Origin: an uncultured Eubacteriales bacterium | Lineage (GTDB): Bacteria; Bacillota; Clostridia; Lachnospirales; CAG-274 | DNA: 39,529 nt | Assembly: GCA_905201505.1 (NCBI GenBank) | Contig: CAJKOJ010000013.1 | Location: 1-39,529 of the forward strand | Direction: 5' to 3' | Shown: piece after piece, positions 32,601-39,529 of the stretch | Position numbering within the stretch: the stretch's first letter is position 1 | Layout: every line of letters begins with the position of its first letter | The notes under the pieces: model-generated | Database searches by the model: none | Told to the model about the DNA's origin: nothing | What the model saw: only the letters and a program-made list of their open reading frames with translations | Position numbers and translations under genes: made by a program

Positions 32601-33956
32601 ATGATACATAAGTATAGTATGAACGGTCTTTTTATTGTGCTTGATGTAAACAGCGGAGCTGTTCATGTAGTTGATGAGATTGTTTATGATGTATTGGATT
32701 ATTACAAGGAATTTCCTTTAGATGAAATTGTATTGAAGCTGAAGGACAAGTATTCAGAGGATAAGCTAAAAGAGGCTTATACTGAAATAAGCGAGCTTGA
32801 AAAGGAAAAGCTCCTTTATACAGAGGATATTTATAAAGAAGTTATTCCTTTAATAGAAAAACGCGACCCTGTTGTTAAAGCACTTTGCCTTCATATAGCT
32901 CATGACTGCAATCTTAAGTGCAAATATTGCTTTGCTGAAGAGGGCGAGTATCACGGTAAAAGGGAACTTATGAGCCTTGAGGTTGGTAAAAAGGCTATTG
33001 ATTTTCTTATTAAGGCATCAGGAAAAAGAAAAAATCTTGAAGTTGATTTCTTTGGCGGTGAGCCATTGATGAACTTTGATGTTGTAAAAGGTATAGTTGA
33101 ATATGCCAGGAGCATTGAGAAGGAAAACAATAAAAACTTTAGATTTACTATTACTACAAATGGTATTTTGCTTAATGATGAAATTATGGATTACATTAAT
33201 AAAAATATGCACAATGTAGTATTAAGTATTGACGGGCGTAAAGAAGTACATGACAGAATGCGTCCGAGAGCAGGGGGGCAAGGTTCTTATGACAATATTG
33301 TTCCTAAGTTTGAAAAGCTTGCTGAAAGTAGAAATCAGACTGACTATTATGTAAGAGGAACTTTTACAAGACACAACCTTGACTTTGGAAAGGATGTGCT
33401 CCATCTTGCTGATTTGGGATTTAAACAAATTTCTGTTGAACCTGTTGTAGCTGATCCCTGTGAGGATTATGCAATACAAGAGGAAGATCTGCCTCAGATT
33501 TTTAAAGAGTATGAGCAGCTTGCAAAGGATATTATTAAAAGAAGAAAAGACGGACAATGGTTTAATTTCTTCCATTTTATGATTGACCTGACAGGCGGTC
33601 CTTGTGTTACAAAGAGGCTTGTAGGCTGCGGTTCCGGCACAGAGTACCTTGCTGTTACACCAACAGGTGATCTTTATCCTTGTCATCAGTTTGTTGGCAT
33701 GGAACAGTTTAAAATGGGCACAGTTGATAATGGTGTTGAAAAGACCGATATAAGAAAAGATTTTGAACAGTGCAATGTTTACAACAAACCTGTATGTCAG
33801 AATTGCTGGGCTAAATTTTATTGCAGCGGGGGTTGTGTGGCTAATTCGTATAATTCTCATGGTGACCTTATTACACCTTATGAAATTGGCTGTGAAATGC
33901 AGAAGAAAAGAATTGAGTGTGCAATTATGATAAAGGCATACGAAAATGAGGAGTAG
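32601..33956 (+). CDS. scfB: SCIFF maturase, radical SAM-SPASM protein
   Basis: Installs the thioether in the ScfA peptide using S-adenosylmethionine and iron-sulphur clusters; 451 residues. The N-terminal ~90 residues form a peptide-recognition-like domain (VLDVNSGAVHVVDEIVYDVL). The radical SAM cluster is C103-x3-C107-x2-C110 (CNLKCKYC), followed by DFFGGEPLMNFD. The C-terminal SPASM domain holds further Cys ligands, in GCGSGTEYLAVTPTGDLYPC and VCQNCWAKFYCSGGC. ATG 32601 follows AAAGGTGA by 6 nt; GTG 32592 overlaps that RBS. It lies upstream of secDF, the usual clostridial neighbourhood as I recall it. Confidence 0.95.
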   Translation: MIHKYSMNGLFIVLDVNSGAVHVVDEIVYDVLDYYKEFPLDEIVLKLKDKYSEDKLKEAYTEISELEKEKLLYTEDIYKEVIPLIEKRDPVVKALCLHIAHDCNLKCKYCFAEEGEYHGKRELMSLEVGKKAIDFLIKASGKRKNLEVDFFGGEPLMNFDVVKGIVEYARSIEKENNKNFRFTITTNGILLNDEIMDYINKNMHNVVLSIDGRKEVHDRMRPRAGGQGSYDNIVPKFEKLAESRNQTDYYVRGTFTRHNLDFGKDVLHLADLGFKQISVEPVVADPCEDYAIQEEDLPQIFKEYEQLAKDIIKRRKDGQWFNFFHFMIDLTGGPCVTKRLVGCGSGTEYLAVTPTGDLYPCHQFVGMEQFKMGTVDNGVEKTDIRKDFEQCNVYNKPVCQNCWAKFYCSGGCVANSYNSHGDLITPYEIGCEMQKKRIECAIMIKAYENEE

Positions 33957-34020
33957 CAGGTATTTAGTCGATGAATTATACATTTTGTATATAATTTTGT
34001 GATTTTAGTGTAAAATTTTG

Positions 34021-34049
34021 TTGACATCTTTTTAGCTTAATTATATAAT
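34021..34049 (+). promoter_or_regulatory. Perfect consensus promoter of secDF
   Basis: TTGACA (34021-34026), 17-bp spacer, TATAAT (34044-34049), an exact sigma-A consensus. Transcription would begin near 34056, so secDF can be expressed independently of scfAB. Confidence 0.85.
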
Positions 34050-34080
34050 ATTTTTAGATGTTTTAAAGGAGGAAAGGTAA

Positions 34081-35532
34081 ATGAAAGGTAAGAATGTTTT
34101 TATTCTTTTGCTGGTGCTTGCAATTACTGCAGGAATGGTTGCAATTGCAATTCTTGGTGTAGGTAATGTGCCTAGCAACAGTACTTCATCCGGTGATGAG
34201 CCACAGTTTGAGCTTATGACTGATGAAAATGGTGAACTGGTAACTGATGAAAATGGCAGTGCACAGGTTGTGCCGATTGCAACAACTGAGGCTTCTGTTG
34301 AAGCGACAACTGCTGATGGAGCTGAGGCTGTTGAAGGTGAGACAACAGAGGGTGAATCTGTTTCTGAAACCACTACTGAAGAAAGAATTGGATACGGTAG
34401 CTACAAGAACATTAAACAAGGTCTTGATTTAAAGGGCGGTGTTTACATAGTTTATGAGGCAGAAAAAGAGGGTACTCCTTCTGCTGAGGAAATGGCTGCT
34501 GCTGTTTCAATGTTACAGCAGAGAGTTGATTATAAGGGCTACTATGATGCAGAAGTTTCTCAGGAAGGTGACAAGAGAATAAGAGTTGAAATCCCCGGTG
34601 TTGAAGATGCTGCTGCTGTAGTTGAAGAAATCGGTGAAGCTGCTCATCTTACATTCAGAGCAATGAACGATGATAATACACCTGGTGATGTTTTGGTTGA
34701 CGGTACTAATGTTGCTGATGCAGGCAAGGCTTTCCAAAACAACTCTGTTGTTGTTACTCTTGACTTTGACAGTGTAGGTGCAACTGCATTTGCTGAAGCA
34801 ACTGCAAATAATATTGGCAAACAAATTGGTATTTATATGGATGATATGCTTATTTCAGCTCCTACTGTAAATGCTGCGATTACTGATGGCAAAGCTATTA
34901 TTACAGGAAACTTTACAGCAGAGGAAGCTGAGGATTTGGCTGCTAAAATCAGAGCAGGTTCTCTTCCATTCAGCTTAACTGCTCTTGAGTATAATGCTGT
35001 TGGTGCAAGACTTGGTGCAGATTCTTTATCTACATCTGTTAAGGCTGGTGCTGTTGGTGTTGCCCTTGTACTTTTATTTATGCTTTTAAGATACAGAGTA
35101 CCGGGCTTAATTGCTGATATTGCTCTTGTAGGATATACAGGAATTATTATTGTTGTTATGAGTTTATTTGGCATTACTCTTACTTTGCCTGGTGTGGCAG
35201 GTATTATACTTGGTATTGGTATGGCGGTAGATGCTAATGTTATTATATTTGAAAGAATTAAAGAAGAAGTTAACTCAGGTAAGTCTGTAAAGACTGCTAT
35301 TAAAAATGGTTTCTCAAAAGCCTTATCTGCTATTCTTGATGGTAATATTACAACACTTATAGCTTGTGCTGTGCTTTTGTGGCTGGGTACCGGTCCTATT
35401 AAGGGATTTGCACAGACACTTATATTGAGTATTGTTGTTTCAATGTTTACTGCATTAGTTGTTACAAGAATTCTTCTTTATGTTATTGTAAACATTGGTG
35501 TTAAGAGCCCTAAGCTCTATGGCGGTAAGTAG
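34081..35532 (+). CDS. secD: Protein translocase subunit SecD
   Basis: Inner-membrane component that uses ion-motive force to help SecYEG-dependent export; 483 residues. One N-terminal helix (VFILLLVLAITAGMVAIAIL) is followed by a large extracytoplasmic P1 region. Five C-terminal helices then begin near residue 320. Key motifs are QGLDLKGGVYIVYEA (~117) and GIILGIGMAVDANVIIFERI, which keeps the membrane Asp thought to carry protons. Unusual is an acidic, Thr/Glu-rich low-complexity linker at ~37-105, which makes the first loop longer than normal. AAAGGAGG precedes the ATG. secF follows after 12 nt. Confidence 0.95.
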   Translation: MKGKNVFILLLVLAITAGMVAIAILGVGNVPSNSTSSGDEPQFELMTDENGELVTDENGSAQVVPIATTEASVEATTADGAEAVEGETTEGESVSETTTEERIGYGSYKNIKQGLDLKGGVYIVYEAEKEGTPSAEEMAAAVSMLQQRVDYKGYYDAEVSQEGDKRIRVEIPGVEDAAAVVEEIGEAAHLTFRAMNDDNTPGDVLVDGTNVADAGKAFQNNSVVVTLDFDSVGATAFAEATANNIGKQIGIYMDDMLISAPTVNAAITDGKAIITGNFTAEEAEDLAAKIRAGSLPFSLTALEYNAVGARLGADSLSTSVKAGAVGVALVLLFMLLRYRVPGLIADIALVGYTGIIIVVMSLFGITLTLPGVAGIILGIGMAVDANVIIFERIKEEVNSGKSVKTAIKNGFSKALSAILDGNITTLIACAVLLWLGTGPIKGFAQTLILSIVVSMFTALVVTRILLYVIVNIGVKSPKLYGGK

Positions 35533-35544
35533 GAGGTTAATGTT

Positions 35545-36450
35545 ATGAAGATTGTTAAGAATAGATTTATTTATATTGCTATTTCCATCGTTCTTATCCT
35601 TTTAGGCATTGCTTCTATGATTTTTAATGCTGTTAAGGGTAATGGTGCTTTTAATTATGATATCCAGTTTACAGGCGGTACATCTATTCAGGTGGATTTA
35701 GGTAAGGAAGTTTCTGATGATGAAATTTCTAAGGAAGTTGAAGCTATCATTGGCGAGGCTCCTTCTCAGATTCAGTCCCTTGAGGGAACTACAAAGCTTA
35801 TTAAGACTAAATCATTAGATATGGAGACAAGAAATAGTATTCAGGATGATTTAATGGGTAAGTACGGTATTGAACAGGGCAACTTTACTATTCAGGATGT
35901 CAGCGGTACAATAAGCAGTGAAATGAAAAAGAATGCTTTCTTGTCTGTAGCGGTTGCTTGTATATTTATGCTTATTTATGTAAGTATCAGATTCAAGGAT
36001 TTTAATACAGGTGCAAGTGCTGTTATTGCACTTTGCCACGATGCCCTTATTGTTTTGGGAAGTTATGCTGTATTCAGAATTCCTATGAACAATAATTTTA
36101 TTGCTGCAATTCTTACTGTACTTGGTTACTCAATCAATGCAACTATTGTTATATTTGATAGAGTAAGAGAAAACAAAAAAATTGTTGGTAGAAATAATTT
36201 TGAAGGTCTTGTGGATACGTCAGTTAAACAGACCCTTACAAGATCATTGTTTACATCATTGACTACTTTCTTTACAGTTGCAGCACTCTATGTGTTTGGT
36301 GTAGATTCTATCAGACAGTTTGCACTTCCTATTGCTGTAGGTGTTATATGCGGTACTTATTCATCTGTATTTATTGCAGGAAATATATGGTACTTATTAT
36401 CTAGTGCTAAATTTAAAAGAAAACAGCAGGGTAAAACTGCAAAGAAATAA
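35545..36450 (+). CDS. secF: Protein translocase subunit SecF
   Basis: Partner of SecD; 301 residues, six predicted helices with one long extracytoplasmic loop. Signature segments are DIQFTGGTSIQVDL near the N-terminus, RFKDFNTGASAVIALCHDA, and TVLGYSINATIVIFDRVREN. The family usually has Asp in GYSIN-D-T, thought to act in proton movement; here it is Ala. The RBS is AGGAGG. The operon ends at the hairpin 36482-36510. Assignment is secure; the functional effect of the Ala is unknown. Confidence 0.95.
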   Translation: MKIVKNRFIYIAISIVLILLGIASMIFNAVKGNGAFNYDIQFTGGTSIQVDLGKEVSDDEISKEVEAIIGEAPSQIQSLEGTTKLIKTKSLDMETRNSIQDDLMGKYGIEQGNFTIQDVSGTISSEMKKNAFLSVAVACIFMLIYVSIRFKDFNTGASAVIALCHDALIVLGSYAVFRIPMNNNFIAAILTVLGYSINATIVIFDRVRENKKIVGRNNFEGLVDTSVKQTLTRSLFTSLTTFFTVAALYVFGVDSIRQFALPIAVGVICGTYSSVFIAGNIWYLLSSAKFKRKQQGKTAKK

Positions 36451-36481
36451 TTTACTAGAAAATTTCAAATTATAATAAACT

Positions 36482-36510
36482 AAGGCTGCCTATTAGGCAG
36501 CCTTGTTTTT
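36482..36510 (+). terminator. Intrinsic terminator of secDF
   Basis: AAGGCTGCC (36482-36490), loop TATTA, GGCAGCCTT (36496-36504), then GTTTTT. The recJ ribosome binding site begins at the next base, so the two signals abut. Confidence 0.85.
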
Positions 36511-36525
36511 AAGGAGTGCAGTATA

Positions 36526-38277
36526 TTGAAATGGTTTGTGAAAAAGTGCAGCGTAAAGGCTGAGGATTTAATGAATTTTTACGGAGTGAGAAAACCTTTG
36601 GCTTACGCACTTTATAACAGGAAAATAAGAAACAGAGATGAAATAAAAAGATATATTGATACTGATAATTTTTGCTTTGAAAATATTGAAAATTTAAGCG
36701 GAGTTAAAGAAGCCTTTTCTATAATTAAAGAAGCTATAAATAAAAAAAAGAAGATATTTATATATGGTGATTATGATGCTGATGGCGTAATGAGTACTTC
36801 AATTATGTACAAAGGGTTGTATGGTCTTGAAGCTGATGTAAATTATTTTATTCCAAACAGAGTTGAAGATGGATATGGACTTAATGACAAGGCTGTTGAA
36901 AAACTTATTGACGAGGGTGCTGAGCTTATAATAACTTGTGATAATGGTATTTCAGCAATAAGTCAAATTCAACTGGCTAAAAGTAAAGGGATTAAGGTAA
37001 TAATACTTGATCATCACGAACCGCCATTTGAAGAATTAAATGAAGTGAAAAATGAAATTTTGCCTGATGCTGACGCTGTTGTGGATGCTAAAATAGAAAA
37101 CTGCGGATACAAATTTACACAAATGTGTGCAGGTGGTTTGTGTTATAGGTTTATTTGCGGTTTATACAAATTTTTGGGCAGGAAGTTAGAATTTTGTGAT
37201 GAACTTTGTGAACTTGCTGCTGTTGCGACTATATGTGATGTAGTTGATCTTGTAGATGAGAACAGAGCTATAGCTGCAAAGGGATTAAAATTTATAAACA
37301 GCGGCAGCAGAAATTTGGGGTTAAAAACTTTAATTGAATTAAAGGAAATAAAAAGTGTAAATTCTTATAGCATTGGATTTGTAATAGGTCCTTGTATAAA
37401 TGCAAGCGGAAGACTTGACAGTGCAAAAATTGCTGTAGAACTTTTTGTGACAAATGATATAAAAAGAGCTATGGAATTGGCGGAGCAGCTTAATAATTTT
37501 AACGAGGAAAGAAAAAGTATTACGGTTGATTGTCTTAATAGAATAACAAATAACATTGAAAATTCGGACTTAAAGGAAGATAAGATAATAGTAGTTTATG
37601 ATAAAGAGACCCATGAAAGTGTTGCAGGAATAATTGCGGGAAGAATTAAAGAAAGGTATTGCCGGCCTGCTATTGTTCTTACAAATGCTGAAGAAGGAGT
37701 TAAAGGTTCTGGTCGTTCAGTTGAAGCCTATAATATGTTTAAAGGTCTTTTAAGGGTAAAGGATATTATGATTAAATTTGGTGGTCATACAATGGCAGCC
37801 GGAATGAGCCTTGAAGAACATAATATTGAGATATTCAGACAAAGATTAAATAATGAATGTGCTCTTACATTTGAAGAAATGTCTCCTGTACTTAGGGTTG
37901 AGACTATATTGGATATTGAAGATATTTCGGTGGAAAGTGCCGGGGAACTGAATATTTTAGCACCTTTTGGGAAAGCTAATGAAAAGCCGTTATTTGGAAT
38001 AAAGAATGTTATTGCAGAAAATATAAGATTTGTGGGCAGTGAAGGAAATATAGTATCATTTAATATTGAAAGAAACGGAAAAAGAGTTAAGGCAGTAGAT
38101 TTTGATAACTATGATTTGTGGATTAAATGGCTTAATGATAACGGATATGATGAAGAGAATTACAGATTGGCAAGAATTAATATAGATACTGTTTTTGCTC
38201 TTGATGTGAATGAATACAACGGTTATACAAATCCGCAGATCATAATAAAAGACATAAGAATGACAAATAAAAAATAA
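36526..38277 (+). CDS. recJ: Single-stranded-DNA-specific exonuclease RecJ
   Basis: 5'-3' exonuclease acting in recombination and repair; 583 residues, near the common RecJ length. DHH-family motifs are present: YGDYDADGVMSTS (from ~80), TCDNGISA, and LDHHEPP (D162-H163-H164). Then comes GPCINASGRLDSA, and the DHHA1 segment GSGRSVEAYNM with KFGGHTMAAGMS. A C-terminal OB-like region includes LNILAPFGKANEKPLFGIKN. The start is TTG 36526, 9 nt after AAGGAG; the nearby ATG 36531 is out of frame. It lies just upstream of the rRNA promoters. Confidence 0.94.
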   Translation: MKWFVKKCSVKAEDLMNFYGVRKPLAYALYNRKIRNRDEIKRYIDTDNFCFENIENLSGVKEAFSIIKEAINKKKKIFIYGDYDADGVMSTSIMYKGLYGLEADVNYFIPNRVEDGYGLNDKAVEKLIDEGAELIITCDNGISAISQIQLAKSKGIKVIILDHHEPPFEELNEVKNEILPDADAVVDAKIENCGYKFTQMCAGGLCYRFICGLYKFLGRKLEFCDELCELAAVATICDVVDLVDENRAIAAKGLKFINSGSRNLGLKTLIELKEIKSVNSYSIGFVIGPCINASGRLDSAKIAVELFVTNDIKRAMELAEQLNNFNEERKSITVDCLNRITNNIENSDLKEDKIIVVYDKETHESVAGIIAGRIKERYCRPAIVLTNAEEGVKGSGRSVEAYNMFKGLLRVKDIMIKFGGHTMAAGMSLEEHNIEIFRQRLNNECALTFEEMSPVLRVETILDIEDISVESAGELNILAPFGKANEKPLFGIKNVIAENIRFVGSEGNIVSFNIERNGKRVKAVDFDNYDLWIKWLNDNGYDEENYRLARINIDTVFALDVNEYNGYTNPQIIIKDIRMTNKK

Positions 38278-38281
38278 AATT

Positions 38282-38597
38282 AAAAAAGTTCTTGACAAGG
38301 GGTGTGAACTATGATAAACTATCCCTTGTCGCTGAACTGGAAAGCAAACAGAGTGTGGCAAAAAATAAAAAAAGTTCTTGACAGACATATGGTAAATGTG
38401 ATAAACTATCAAAGTTGTTACTTCTATTATGAAAGTCGACAAGAAAATGAAAAAAATTAAAAAAAGTTCTTGACAACGGGTTATAGCTGTGATATACTAA
38501 ATAAGCTGTAACCGAGTGGTTAAGCAAAGCGGGAACTAAAAAAGGTTAGAAAAAACCTAAAAAAGTTCTTGACAAAAGCAAAGAGATATGCTATACT
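38282..38597 (+). promoter_or_regulatory. Four tandem rRNA operon promoters
   Basis: The block AAAAAAGTTCTTGACA, or this less one or two leading A residues, occurs four times, with TTGACA at 38292, 38378, 38470 and 38569. The -10 boxes are TAAACT (38315-38320), TAAACT (38402-38407), TATACT (38493-38498) and TATACT (38592-38597), with spacers of 17, 18, 17 and 17 bp. The A-rich lead-ins look like UP elements. P3 and P4 share TATACTAAATAAGCTGT. All point into the 16S gene. Confidence 0.88.
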
Positions 38598-38627
38598 AAA
38601 TAAGCTGTTGCGAAGAGCGGCAGAGAT

Positions 38628-38650
38628 TAGAACATTGAAAACTAAATAAC
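38628..38650 (+). promoter_or_regulatory. rRNA leader with likely antitermination (boxA-type) element
   Basis: AGAACATTGAAAACTAAATA (38628-38647) resembles the TGAAAACTAAAT leader segment common before clostridial rRNA genes and likely to bind Nus factors. The remaining leader to 38736 shows no other recognised element; the 3' partner for RNase III pairing is outside the window. Confidence 0.5.
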
Positions 38651-38736
38651 TTAACGAATAAAACTCAATCCCAAACAATTCAAGTTGAAAGAACAACTAA
38701 AAAAATATGTCAGTAGTTTAATAGAGCTACAAACTT

Positions 38737-39529
<793 letters not shown>

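Noticed and set aside
38056..38527. Minus-strand open frames over recJ and the rRNA promoters
   Set aside because: They are antisense to recJ and to the repeated promoter blocks. The resemblance between them (e.g. SRTF segments) merely reflects the repeated AAAAAGTTCTTGACA sequence.
38282..38597. The four A-rich repeats as a CRISPR-like or other repeat array
   Set aside because: The repeated units are -35 regions with correctly spaced -10 boxes leading into an rRNA gene. Spacing is irregular and there are no spacers.

Overview
The window is low-GC, Clostridia-type chromosomal DNA. Three things point to the class: an scfA/scfB (SCIFF) locus, a GerS-like lipoprotein next to an alanine racemase, and consensus sigma-A promoters with strong purine-rich ribosome binding sites. 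The partial 16S gene at the right end belongs to the Clostridia. A Lachnospirales-like or cluster XIV relative is my guess, not a demonstrated placement. No prophage, insertion sequence, CRISPR array or tRNA gene was seen, and most genes are housekeeping.

Layout. 1-1.2 kb: tail of an unidentified gene and an aromatic-acid-exporter-type membrane protein. 1.3-4.45 kb: an ACT-domain regulator, homoserine dehydrogenase and aspartate kinase operon. 4.6-8.0 kb: a large PAS-GGDEF-EAL protein, probably a c-di-GMP phosphodiesterase. 8-11.6 kb: a P1-family peptidase, a probable gene relic, 4-hydroxybutyrate dehydrogenase and a Gfo/Idh/MocA oxidoreductase. 11.75-12.85 kb: a c-di-GMP-I riboswitch, two terminators, and a secreted transglutaminase-like protein. 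12.9-15.6 kb (minus strand): endonuclease III, a nucleotidyltransferase, a P-loop kinase and a TSUP transporter split into two half-genes. A 19-bp perfect palindrome at 15.6 kb carries two overlapping consensus promoters firing in opposite directions. 15.7-18.6 kb: a one-TM protein, the GerS-like lipoprotein, alr, and a MazF toxin with no adjacent antitoxin. 18.6-23.9 kb: NUDIX hydrolase, small membrane protein, YchF, and a 1030-residue secreted pectinesterase ending in a single dockerin-like repeat.

24.0-29.7 kb: a tryptophan operon, trpE-G-C-F-B-A, behind a Trp-specific T-box leader. It lacks trpD. 29.8-32.1 kb: an S51 peptidase gene with a one-base frameshift at an A8 run, azlCD, and a decayed NUDIX gene. 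32.3-36.5 kb: scfA (46 residues, six Cys) with its own promoter, a terminator-like hairpin, the radical SAM-SPASM maturase scfB, then secD and secF from a perfect consensus promoter. 36.5-38.3 kb: recJ. 38.28-38.65 kb: four tandem rRNA promoters, followed by the first ~790 nt of 16S rRNA.

Two c-di-GMP elements lie within 8 kb: the EAL protein, which would degrade the second messenger, and the riboswitch, which senses it to control a secreted protein. The items most worth follow-up are the palindromic divergent promoter, the SCIFF locus, the c-di-GMP switch with doubled terminators, the trp operon without trpD, the SecF with Ala at the usual membrane Asp, and the translation-start hairpin before the split TSUP pair.
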